Assembly (NCBI GenBank): GCA_900557355.1
Contig: USSR01000268.1
Coordinates: 1 to 8,693 of the forward strand
Reading direction: 5' to 3'
Length of the DNA: 8,693 nt
Source: an uncultured Bacteroides sp.
GTDB lineage: Bacteria > Bacteroidota > Bacteroidia > Bacteroidales > Bacteroidaceae
The stretch's first letter is position 1. Each line of letters begins with the position of its first letter. Positions 1 to 7,188 of this stretch are shown here, piece by piece. The notes below the pieces were generated by a model. The model was not told the origin of the DNA, did no database searches, and saw nothing but the letters and a program-made list of their open reading frames with translations. A program made the translations under genes and the position numbers.

Positions 1-839
1 AATTGAACACACATCCCGCCCAGGTAGTTCTTGTTGTAGATGACCTTACAGCCACCATGAGTTGTTCTATCGTTGCCAAGAAGCGCGGGCTGAAAGTCGC
101 ACACCTCATTGCCGGTACTCGTTCATTCGATATGAATATGCCTCGCGAAGTGAACCGTACCATTGTAGATGCCATTTCCGACTATCTGTTTACCGCAGGT
201 ATGGTGGCTAACCGCAACTTGAATCAGGAAGGCATGATTCCCGAATACATCCACTATGTAGGTAATATTCTGATAGATACTGTCCGTTATAACCGTCACC
301 GCCTCTTGCAACCCGTATGGTTCTCTACCATGGGCTTGAAAGGACACGGCTATCTATTACTCACTCTCAATCGTCACGAGTTGCTGAACAAAAAGAATGT
401 GCTCAAATCTTTAATACAAACATTAGTGGATAAATCCGAAGGTATGCCCATTATTGCTCCGTTGCACCCATACGTGCAGAAAGCCATCAAAGTGCTGGAA
501 ATACCTGCACCCAACCTACACATTCTACCGCCTCAAAGTTACCTGCACTTCGGATATCTTATCAACCATGCCAAAGGTATCATCACAGATTCCGGCAACA
601 TTGCAGAAGAAGCTACTTTCCTTGATGTTCCCTGCATCACGCTCAACTCTTATGCCGAACATCCCGAAACCTGGCGTGTAGGTACTAATGAATTAGTGAA
701 CGAAGACCCCGTTGCATTTGCCGCCGTACTTGAAACGTTGATGCATGGCGAATGGAAACATACTACGTTACCTGACCGTTGGGACGGACGTACAGCGGAA
801 CGTATTGTGCAAACGTTGATTAATGGAGAATTAAAGTAA
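1..839 (+). CDS. UDP-N-acetylglucosamine 2-epimerase family protein, divergent, 5'-truncated by the window edge
   Basis: This is the C-terminal 278 residues or so of a GT-B-fold protein related to WecB, which interconverts UDP-GlcNAc and UDP-ManNAc for surface polysaccharides. Residue numbers count from the codon at position 3. Seen: a Rossmann-like VVLVVDD segment (8-14), HLIAGTRSFD (34-43), MPREVNR (46-52), VGNILIDT (87-94), LLLTLNRHE (118-126), PPQSYL (176-181) and the nucleotide-sugar site TDSGNIAEE (195-203). These follow WecB order and spacing throughout. By that alignment roughly 85 N-terminal residues lie upstream; TTG at 3 is an internal Leu codon, not a start. Odd: the positions of E. 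coli E117, E131 and H213 are Ile36, Arg48 and Asn123; only the Asp of HGD (Asp14) remains. Fold assignment is firm, but 2-epimerase activity is doubtful. The 3' end overlaps the convergent glycosyltransferase gene by 20 bp, so a polysaccharide-locus role is inferred. Confidence 0.85.
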   Translation, partial: LNTHPAQVVLVVDDLTATMSCSIVAKKRGLKVAHLIAGTRSFDMNMPREVNRTIVDAISDYLFTAGMVANRNLNQEGMIPEYIHYVGNILIDTVRYNRHRLLQPVWFSTMGLKGHGYLLLTLNRHELLNKKNVLKSLIQTLVDKSEGMPIIAPLHPYVQKAIKVLEIPAPNLHILPPQSYLHFGYLINHAKGIITDSGNIAEEATFLDVPCITLNSYAEHPETWRVGTNELVNEDPVAFAAVLETLMHGEWKHTTLPDRWDGRTAERIVQTLINGELK

Positions 840-1944
840 CCTGATTGTTATATCCCATTTTCATTAAAGCCTGTTGTCGCCATTGGAGCGCTTCAGGCAT
901 CAAAGGAGTATGATACAATTTACGGAGAGCTATAACTTGTGCTTCTTGTCCATCAGCAATTGTACACACTTCCTCAAAGCCTAGATCCGGAATCATCATC
1001 GAATTCACTAGACAATGTCCATGCCCTTTCATCAAAGAATATATCAACTTCAGTTTGATTCCTGTATTCTGGAAAGTCAGCAGTAAATGAATATGTGCAA
1101 AGACTATCAGAGAGTTCATTTCTTCCTGCGAAGGATTTGCGACAAGAGATACATTCGGTATTCTGGAAATTTTCTCCCGTAAATGCTTATCAGGATTTTT
1201 ACCGGCAATAACCACCCGCATATTTATATCCAACTTAGGCAGCAAGTTGTCCAGAATATAATTAATCACTCGAACATTCTCAAGAACAGACAGATTTCCA
1301 TGATATAGTATATACTTCTCATTCTCCGGACTTACATCCGTCACAGTTTCTACACTAATGTTATCAAAGAAACAAGGCAGACAATAAGTCGACACAGAAG
1401 GATATTTCTGAGTGAAATAGAGAGCATCCGTATTGGTAATAGCCAATATTTTATCAGCATACAGCAATACCCGTTCATAATGTTTCAATTTCCAAGCTTC
1501 CAAATAATAATAACATTTCTCGTACCAAGAAACACACGACTTCCCCAAAAAGTAATAATAATCATGTACTACATTATGCATCCTCACCCATTTCTGTCTG
1601 TCTCTCAATAAAGGATTTGAGAGGAAATAACAGGTGTGCAGTCCTTCAAACAGAATTGGGGAATCATCCTCACACAAACGTTCCAGTAATAACTTACTTC
1701 TCCTACTGTAAACAATATAAGGACGAAAAGAAAACATAGAGCACCAACCTGTAAAGCGTTCATAATAATAGACGGCATCAGCCACCTTAAGCAAATCAGG
1801 TTGCTCAGCCATCTCATACCTATATGTATGCAAAACAACCGAGCAGCCAGCTTCTTTCAGAGCCTTCAGTTTATAATACACATCTATCAACCCTCCATAA
1901 TCAGGAGGGAACGGCACTTGAAAACTAACAACATGAAGTTTCAT
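820..1944 (-). CDS. Glycosyltransferase, GT-B fold (GT4-like), probably surface polysaccharide or glycan synthesis
   Basis: A complete 374-residue protein that probably transfers a sugar from a nucleotide donor to a glycan acceptor on the cytoplasmic side of the membrane; donor and acceptor cannot be told. Seen: an N-terminal strand followed by the loop FPPDYGG (12-18) as in GT4-type enzymes, a linker with many tyrosines (about 128-147), then a C-terminal domain with YHGNLSVLENV (214-224), strand MRVVIAGKNP (242-251) and the donor-site segment TGIKLKLIYSLMKG (294-307), followed by CLVN (311-314). The usual GT4 EX7E pair is absent: Thr294 and Tyr302 occupy those places by my alignment. No signal peptide or clear membrane segment is visible. 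The ATG at 1944 is preceded by a -7 promoter box about 43 bp upstream. The gene is divergent from the DUF5686 gene and convergent with the epimerase-family gene. It looks more AT-rich than its neighbours, as is common for glycan-locus genes. Confidence 0.85.
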   Translation of the reverse strand: MKLHVVSFQVPFPPDYGGLIDVYYKLKALKEAGCSVVLHTYRYEMAEQPDLLKVADAVYYYERFTGWCSMFSFRPYIVYSRRSKLLLERLCEDDSPILFEGLHTCYFLSNPLLRDRQKWVRMHNVVHDYYYFLGKSCVSWYEKCYYYLEAWKLKHYERVLLYADKILAITNTDALYFTQKYPSVSTYCLPCFFDNISVETVTDVSPENEKYILYHGNLSVLENVRVINYILDNLLPKLDINMRVVIAGKNPDKHLREKISRIPNVSLVANPSQEEMNSLIVFAHIHLLLTFQNTGIKLKLIYSLMKGHGHCLVNSMMIPDLGFEEVCTIADGQEAQVIALRKLYHTPLMPEALQWRQQALMKMGYNNQVTLILH

Positions 1945-1986
1945 ATATTACTCTTATAGTTAAGCTGTGACAAGATTTATTCATCC

Positions 1987-1997
1987 CTGCAAAGGTA
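1987..1997 (-). promoter_or_regulatory. Bacteroides-type -7 promoter box for the glycosyltransferase gene
   Basis: Read on the minus strand this is TACCTTTGCAG, whose first eight bases match the Bacteroides sigma-ABfr -7 consensus TAnnTTTG exactly. It lies about 43 bp upstream of the glycosyltransferase ATG, so a transcript would have a leader of roughly 35 nt. A good -33 TTTG is not obvious at the expected spacing; only a T-run (about 2009-2014) is near. The leader is AT-rich with no clear Shine-Dalgarno site, which is usual in this group. Confidence 0.7.
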
Positions 1998-2113
1998 ACA
2001 TAAAATCTAAAAAACAGCATCTTTTCCTTTACCTTGATATAAAAGAAGAGCGCATATAAACATTCCTCTTATTTCTTTAGATTATATTTACTTCTTATTT
2101 AATGGTAATTTGC

Positions 2114-2121
2114 TACCTTTG
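2114..2121 (+). promoter_or_regulatory. Bacteroides-type -7 promoter box for the DUF5686 gene
   Basis: TACCTTTG matches TAnnTTTG exactly and sits 21 bp before the ATG at 2143. Transcription would begin around 2127-2130, leaving a leader of about 15 nt. This placement rules out the in-frame TTG at 2110 as a start codon, since it lies upstream of the expected transcription start. The -33 region is AT-rich without a clear TTTG. The 11-mer TACCTTTGCAG (2114-2124) is identical to that of the divergent promoter on the other strand. Confidence 0.75.
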
Positions 2122-2142
2122 CAGCCTCATACTGACTTAAAT

Positions 2143-4731
2143 ATGAAACAACAATATACAACTATCATCCTTTTTCTGCTGTCACTATTTGTTGCACATA
2201 GTGCATCCGCACAGATAAAAGGTGTCGTTACCGACTCCCTAACCAACGAACCATTAATGTACATCACCGTTCAATACGAGGGGAAAGGTGTAGGTGCTAT
2301 CACCAATGCCGAAGGAGAATATACAGTAGAAACCCGCAAAGGTTGGAATGAGCTTACATTCTCCGCCATCGGATATGTGACCAAGAAAGTCACACTAACT
2401 CCTAACACCAAAGTGCTGAACGTGAAGATGGCACCTGCCGACGTCATGCTCTCTGAAGTAGTGGTAAAACCTCAAAAAGAGAAATATTCCCGGAAAAACA
2501 ACCCTGCCGTGGATTTCATGAGAAAAGTCATCGAAAATAAAAAAGGGCTGAAACTGGAAGCCAATGACTTCTATCAGTACCAGAAATATGAAAAGATGAA
2601 GATGTCCATGAACGACGTCACTCCAGAGAAGATGGAGAAAGGTATCTATAAAAAATTCTCATTCTTCAAGGACCAGGTAGAAATATCGCCCAAGACCAAC
2701 AAGATGATTCTCCCTATTTCCATCAAAGAGACGTCTTCAAAAACCATCTATCGTAAAAGTCCCAAAAGCGAAAAGACTATTATCGAAGGTATGAATTCCA
2801 GCGGTATTGAAGAGTTCTTCAACACTGGAGATATGCTGGGAACCATTCTGACCGATGTATTCTCTGACGTCAATATCTATGATGACGACATCCGCCTGTT
2901 GCAACGCCGTTTCGTCAGCCCTATCGGACGAGGCGCTATCAGTTTTTATAAGTTCTATCTTATGGATACTATTATGGTGGACCGCCAGGAGTGTGTACAC
3001 CTTACTTTCGTTCCACAGAACTCGCAGGACTTTGGTTTTACAGGACATCTCTATGTCGTGAAAGACTCCACCTATGCAGTGAAGAAATGTACCATGAACC
3101 TCCCTAAAAAGACTGGAGTCAACTTCGTGGACAATCTTGATATTGTGCAGCAGTTTGAACAGATGCCGGATGGCAACTGGGTACTGACAGATGACGACAT
3201 GACTGTAGAATTACAATTCGTGAAAGGTTTGCAAGGACTTGAAGTACAACGTACTACCAAGTACAGTAATTACAAATTTGAAGATATAGAGCCCCGTCTT
3301 TTCCGCCTGAAAGGTAATGTCATCAAGGAAGCCAACATGCTTAACAAGAGCGATGAATACTGGGCTTCAGTACGCCAGGTTCCCCTCACCAAAAAGGAGA
3401 GTAACATGGACGTATTCATGAATCGCATTGAACAGATTCCAGGCTTCAAGTATGTTATCTTCGGTGCAAAAGCCCTGATAGAGAACTTTGTAGAAACAGG
3501 AAGCAAAAAGCACCCCAGCAAGTTCGACTTCGGTCCTATCAATACCAGTATCACAAGTAATTATGTAAACGGTACACGTTTCCGCCTCAGTGGTATGACT
3601 ACCGGTAACTTCGACCCACACTGGAGTTTCAGCGGATATGGTGCTTATGGTACAAAAGATAAGAAATGGTTCTATAAAGGTCAGGCAGCCTACTCATTTA
3701 ATAAGCGTGAGTATGTGTTATGGGAATTCCCAAAACATTATATCGCTTTCGATTACAGCTACGATGTCATGTCTCCGATGGACAAATACCTCTCAACAGA
3801 TAAGGACAATATGTTTGTAGGCTGGAAGTGGACAAAGGTAGACCAAATGTCATATATGCGTGATGCTACCCTGACGTATGAGTTGGAAACGAATGCCGGT
3901 TTCTCCATCAAAGCTATGGCACGCCACCGCAATGATGAACCTGCCGGCGGTGTATTGCAATATTGGAAGAACGACGGTAACATAGCCGGTTCATGGGATG
4001 ATACAAATACATTCGTCAAAGATATCACTACAACCGAGCTTGGCGTTACCCTACGTTATGCTCCGGGGGAAACATTTGTCAATACGAAGCAACGTCGTGT
4101 TCCGGTGTCTCTGGATGCCCCGATCTTCTCTCTTTCCCATACCATTGGTCTGAAAGGTGTGCTGGGTGGCGAATATAACTTCAATCTTACAGAAGCCAGT
4201 ATCCGCAAACGTTTCTGGTTTGGCTCCTGGGGTAAACTAGACATCACCGCCCGTGCCGGTGCCCAATGGAATACGGTACCGTTCCCTTTACTGAACCTGC
4301 CCATGGCAAACCTTTCATATATCACCCAGCACAATGAATCTTTCAGCCTTATCAACAACATGGAATTCCTGAATGACCGTTATGCCTCTCTTGCCATCAC
4401 TTATGATATGAACGGGAAGCTATTCAATCGTATTCCCCTCATTAAAAAGCTGAAATGGCGCGAAACTTTCCGTATCCGTGGTATGTACGGAACACTTACG
4501 GATAAGAATAACCCATATAAGAGCCACAATGACGAATTGTTCCTCTTCCCTATGCGCGACGGTATGCCTACCAGCCATGTAATGGGTAGTACTCCTTATC
4601 TGGAAGCCAGCGTAGGTATCTACAACATTTTCAAACTGTTGCATATCGAATATGTACGCCGCCTCACTTACACGGATATTCCAGGTGTAAAGAAAGGAGG
4701 CATACGCTTTATGATATTAATGATATTCTAG
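2143..4731 (+). CDS. DUF5686 outer-membrane protein with N-terminal carboxypeptidase-regulatory-like domain
   Basis: An 862-residue envelope protein. Seen: a signal peptide (1-23: KQQYTT, a hydrophobic stretch, then ASA before Gln24); a CarboxypepD_reg-like beta-sandwich (about 25-98: IKGVVTDSLTNEPL, GAITNAEGEY, FSAIGY), the plug-side domain also found in TonB-dependent receptors; a LSEVVVKP linker (103-110); then the DUF5686 region opening with YSRKNNPAVDFMRKVIENK (115-133). The C-terminal half is rich in alternating aromatic and polar strands and ends in Phe, as for an outer-membrane beta-barrel. Family function is unknown; transport or surface display is a guess. I chose ATG 2143 over the in-frame TTG 2110 because it gives a clean signal peptide and lies just downstream of the promoter box. 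rarA follows after 85 bp with no promoter box seen between, so they may share a transcript. Confidence 0.88.
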   Translation: MKQQYTTIILFLLSLFVAHSASAQIKGVVTDSLTNEPLMYITVQYEGKGVGAITNAEGEYTVETRKGWNELTFSAIGYVTKKVTLTPNTKVLNVKMAPADVMLSEVVVKPQKEKYSRKNNPAVDFMRKVIENKKGLKLEANDFYQYQKYEKMKMSMNDVTPEKMEKGIYKKFSFFKDQVEISPKTNKMILPISIKETSSKTIYRKSPKSEKTIIEGMNSSGIEEFFNTGDMLGTILTDVFSDVNIYDDDIRLLQRRFVSPIGRGAISFYKFYLMDTIMVDRQECVHLTFVPQNSQDFGFTGHLYVVKDSTYAVKKCTMNLPKKTGVNFVDNLDIVQQFEQMPDGNWVLTDDDMTVELQFVKGLQGLEVQRTTKYSNYKFEDIEPRLFRLKGNVIKEANMLNKSDEYWASVRQVPLTKKESNMDVFMNRIEQIPGFKYVIFGAKALIENFVETGSKKHPSKFDFGPINTSITSNYVNGTRFRLSGMTTGNFDPHWSFSGYGAYGTKDKKWFYKGQAAYSFNKREYVLWEFPKHYIAFDYSYDVMSPMDKYLSTDKDNMFVGWKWTKVDQMSYMRDATLTYELETNAGFSIKAMARHRNDEPAGGVLQYWKNDGNIAGSWDDTNTFVKDITTTELGVTLRYAPGETFVNTKQRRVPVSLDAPIFSLSHTIGLKGVLGGEYNFNLTEASIRKRFWFGSWGKLDITARAGAQWNTVPFPLLNLPMANLSYITQHNESFSLINNMEFLNDRYASLAITYDMNGKLFNRIPLIKKLKWRETFRIRGMYGTLTDKNNPYKSHNDELFLFPMRDGMPTSHVMGSTPYLEASVGIYNIFKLLHIEYVRRLTYTDIPGVKKGGIRFMILMIF

Positions 4732-4732
4732 A

Positions 4733-4816
4733 AATGACAAATTGCGAATCACAAATTACGAACTATTAATTTGTAATTCGCAATTAGTAATTTATAATTC
4801 GTAATTAGTAATTAAA
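4733..4816. repeat. Heptad array: twelve consecutive 7-bp units of form AATTnnn filling the gap before rarA
   Basis: Starting one base after the DUF5686 stop codon and ending exactly at the rarA ATG, the sequence divides into twelve 7-mers: aatgaca, aattgcg, aatcaca, aattacg, aactatt, aatttgt, aattcgc, aattagt, aatttat, aattcgt, aattagt, aattaaa. All begin AA, eleven begin AAT and nine begin AATT. The units at 4775-4795 and 4796-4816 form a near-identical 21-bp direct duplication (differences at 4781/4802 and 4793/4814). Because AATT is self-complementary, the array can also fold on itself. Seen directly; the function is unknown. Confidence 0.85.
4740..4785. repeat. Imperfect 19-bp inverted repeat inside the heptad array
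   Basis: The arm at 4740-4758 (AATTGCGAATCACAAATTA) is the reverse complement of 4767-4785 apart from one mismatch (C4750 against A4775), with an 8-nt loop. It begins 9 bp after the DUF5686 stop. The stem is AT-rich and no T-tract follows directly, so it is a weak candidate for termination or attenuation, or for 3'-end protection of the upstream message, rather than a clear terminator. Confidence 0.7.
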
Positions 4817-6091
4817 ATGACTCCCTTAGCAGAAAGGCTTCGTCCTAAAACTTTAGATGAGTACATCGGTCAGAAACATTTAGTAGGACCAGGTGCAATA
4901 CTACGTAAGATGATTGATGCGGGACGTATCTCTTCATTTATTTTGTGGGGACCTCCGGGTGTAGGAAAAACCACACTGGCACAGATCATTGCCAATAAAC
5001 TGGAAACTCCATTCTATACATTGAGTGCCGTTACCAGTGGCGTGAAAGACGTACGAGAAGTGATAGAACGCGCCAAGAGCAACCGCTTCTTCTCACAAGG
5101 CAGCCCCATACTGTTTATTGATGAAATCCACCGTTTCAGTAAATCGCAACAAGATTCTTTGCTTGGTGCAGTGGAACAAGGTACAGTGACATTGATAGGT
5201 GCCACTACAGAAAATCCCTCTTTTGAGGTAATCCGCCCACTGCTGTCACGATGCCAACTCTATGTACTGAAGTCTTTGGAGAAAGAAGACCTCATGGAAT
5301 TACTGCAACGTGCCGTCACCACCGACCATATTCTGAAAGAGCGTAAAATCGAACTGAAAGAAACGACTGCCATGCTCCGCTATAGTGGTGGAGATGCGCG
5401 TAAACTGCTTAATATTCTGGACCTTGTAGTTTCTTCCGAAGCCAATGATCCGGTGGTCATTACTGATGAGATAGTTACCGAACGTCTGCAACAAAATCCT
5501 CTGGCTTACGATAAGGATGGAGAAATGCATTATGATATCATATCTGCTTTCATTAAGTCTATTCGTGGTAGTGATCCCGATGGTGCCGTATATTGGCTCG
5601 CCCGTATGGTAGAAGCTGGAGAAGATCCTGCCTTTATTGCCCGCCGACTCGTTATTTCCGCATCGGAAGACATCGGACTGGCAAATCCAAATGCTATGCT
5701 GATTGCCAATGCCTGTTTTGATGCTGTAATGAAAGTGGGCTGGCCCGAAGGACGTATTCCACTAGCAGAGGCTACTATTTATCTTGCTACAAGCCCGAAG
5801 AGTAATTCCGCCTACATAGCCATCAACAATGCTTTGGAACTTGTACGGGAAACGGGCAATCTACCCGTTCCGTTGCATCTGCGTAATGCACCTACCAAAT
5901 TAATGAAACAATTAGGTTACGGAGACAATTATAAGTATTCCCATGACTATCCAGGTCATTTCGTGAAACAGCAATTCATGCCCGATGAACTGAAAAAACG
6001 TCGCCTTTGGGAAGCACAAGACAATGCTGCCGAGCAGAAACATGCAGAACGCATGAAAGCATTATGGGGCGAGGATAAATTTAAGAAATAA
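4817..6091 (+). CDS. rarA: Replication-associated recombination protein A (RarA/MgsA), AAA+ ATPase
   Basis: A cytoplasmic AAA+ ATPase of the RarA/MgsA/Mgs1/WRNIP1 family, related to clamp-loader and RuvB-type ATPases. It acts at stalled or damaged replication forks, where E. coli RarA interacts with SSB and opens duplex ends. Seen in order: N-terminal MTPLAERLRPKTLDEYIGQ (1-19); Walker A GPPGVGKT (45-52); Walker B ILFIDEIH (98-105); sensor 1 IGATTENPSF (127-136); arginine finger in SR (144-145); sensor 2 GGDARKLLN (191-199); then the family tetramerisation domain including RGSDPDGAVYWLARM, ASEDIGLANP and LRNAPTKLMK. At 424 residues the length is normal and no key residue is missing. The ATG follows directly on the AT-rich heptad array, with no Shine-Dalgarno site. 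No promoter box is visible just upstream, so it may be read from the DUF5686 promoter. Function is known from the family and clear by sequence. Confidence 0.97.
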   Translation: MTPLAERLRPKTLDEYIGQKHLVGPGAILRKMIDAGRISSFILWGPPGVGKTTLAQIIANKLETPFYTLSAVTSGVKDVREVIERAKSNRFFSQGSPILFIDEIHRFSKSQQDSLLGAVEQGTVTLIGATTENPSFEVIRPLLSRCQLYVLKSLEKEDLMELLQRAVTTDHILKERKIELKETTAMLRYSGGDARKLLNILDLVVSSEANDPVVITDEIVTERLQQNPLAYDKDGEMHYDIISAFIKSIRGSDPDGAVYWLARMVEAGEDPAFIARRLVISASEDIGLANPNAMLIANACFDAVMKVGWPEGRIPLAEATIYLATSPKSNSAYIAINNALELVRETGNLPVPLHLRNAPTKLMKQLGYGDNYKYSHDYPGHFVKQQFMPDELKKRRLWEAQDNAAEQKHAERMKALWGEDKFKK

Positions 6092-6184
6092 TCCTTACTT
6101 AATATATCCCATACTACTTCTTCCAACAAACACACCGACCACAACAAAATATACCATTATAAGCATAATCCTAAATCTTTTCCC

Positions 6185-6192
6185 TAAATTTG
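6185..6192 (+). promoter_or_regulatory. Bacteroides-type -7 promoter box for the dehydrogenase-nuclease unit
   Basis: TAAATTTG is an exact match to TAnnTTTG in the 126-bp gap after rarA, 25 bp before the ATG at 6218. The expected transcription start is near 6198-6201, giving a leader of about 20 nt. A convincing -33 TTTG is not seen. The rest of the gap (6092-6184) is AT-rich and shows no ORF and no clear terminator hairpin for rarA. Confidence 0.7.
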
Positions 6193-6217
6193 CGTACTCA
6201 CTTTAAACATAAACAGA

Positions 6218-7171
6218 ATGAGAACTGTAGTATTAGACGGTTACACCGCAAATCCCGGTGATCTTTGCTGGGACAAATTGAAAGAGTTTGGCGAATGCGT
6301 AATTTATGATCGTACCGCCCCCGCCGAAGTACTGGAACGTGCTGCCGGTGCAGAAGCCCTCCTCACCAATAAAGTAGTGATCAACAGCGAAATGATGGCT
6401 GCCCTGCCCGATCTGAAATATATCGGCGTGCTGGCTACAGGCTACAACGTAGTAGACATAGCTGCCGCCCGTGAACGAGGTATCATTGTCACCAACATTC
6501 CTGCATATAGTACTCCCTCCGTAGGACAAATGGTATTTGCCCACATACTGAATATCACTCAACAAGTACGCCATTACTCTGAAGAGGTCAGCAGAGGAGA
6601 CTGGAGCAAGAGCCCCGATTTTTGTTTCTACAATACCCCACTTATTGAATTGCTTGGCAAGAAGATAGGAATCATCGGTCTGGGACAGACCGGATATAAC
6701 ACTGCCCGTATAGCCATTGGCTTCGGAATGAAGGTATGGGCCTATACTTCTAAATCGCGTCTGCAACTCCCACCCGAAATCAGAAAAGCAGATCTCGACC
6801 AATTATTCCACGAATGCGACATCGTCAGCCTGCACTGTCCGTTGAACGACAGTACTCGCGAAATGGTCAACGCCAGCCGTCTCTCTTTAATGAAACCTAC
6901 CTCCATCATTATCAATACCGGACGTGGTCCACTTATTAATGAGCAAGATCTTGCCAATGCCTTGAACACCGGACAAATATATGCCGCCGGACTGGATGTT
7001 CTCTCCGAAGAACCACCTCGTCCGGACAATCCGTTATTGACTGCACGAAATTGTTTCATCACCCCACACATCGCCTGGGCCAACTTTGAAGCACGCCAAA
7101 GGCTGATACATATAGCAGTCAGTAACCTGAAAGCGTATGCGGAAGGAAAACCGGTAAATATTATAAAATAA
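6218..7171 (+). CDS. D-isomer-specific 2-hydroxyacid dehydrogenase (hydroxypyruvate/glyoxylate reductase-like)
   Basis: A 317-residue cytoplasmic NAD(P)H-dependent enzyme that reduces a 2-keto acid to a D-2-hydroxy acid; within the family it most resembles glycerate dehydrogenase/hydroxypyruvate reductase. Seen: substrate-loop residues LATGYNVVD (72-80); SVGQMVFAHIL (101-111) leading into the coenzyme domain; dinucleotide motif GLGQTG (154-159); catalytic Arg236 in NTGRG, Glu265 in LSEEPP and His284 in TPHIAW. The three catalytic residues are intact and the length is normal. At the end of the second coenzyme-domain strand, where NAD-specific members carry Asp, the sequence is YTSKS (176-180), with Thr177 in the Asp position; this suggests NADP(H) use or mixed use (inference). 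It has its own promoter box and is followed after 17 bp by the nuclease-fold gene, so the two are probably one operon. The true substrate is not shown by the sequence. Confidence 0.93.
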   Translation: MRTVVLDGYTANPGDLCWDKLKEFGECVIYDRTAPAEVLERAAGAEALLTNKVVINSEMMAALPDLKYIGVLATGYNVVDIAAARERGIIVTNIPAYSTPSVGQMVFAHILNITQQVRHYSEEVSRGDWSKSPDFCFYNTPLIELLGKKIGIIGLGQTGYNTARIAIGFGMKVWAYTSKSRLQLPPEIRKADLDQLFHECDIVSLHCPLNDSTREMVNASRLSLMKPTSIIINTGRGPLINEQDLANALNTGQIYAAGLDVLSEEPPRPDNPLLTARNCFITPHIAWANFEARQRLIHIAVSNLKAYAEGKPVNIIK

Positions 7172-7188
7172 CATTCCTTTCAATAAAC

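Noticed and set aside
3..5. TTG at position 3 as the start of a 278-residue protein
   Set aside because: The protein opens in the middle of the epimerase N-terminal domain (just before the HGD-equivalent motif), so the real start lies before the window.
4767..4773. TAATTTG as a -7 promoter box for rarA
   Set aside because: It is one base short of TAnnTTTG and is a by-product of the AATTnnn heptads.
6233..6802. 189-codon minus-strand ORF antisense to the dehydrogenase gene
   Set aside because: It lies wholly within a well-supported gene with intact catalytic motifs, and its translation shows no recognisable domain.
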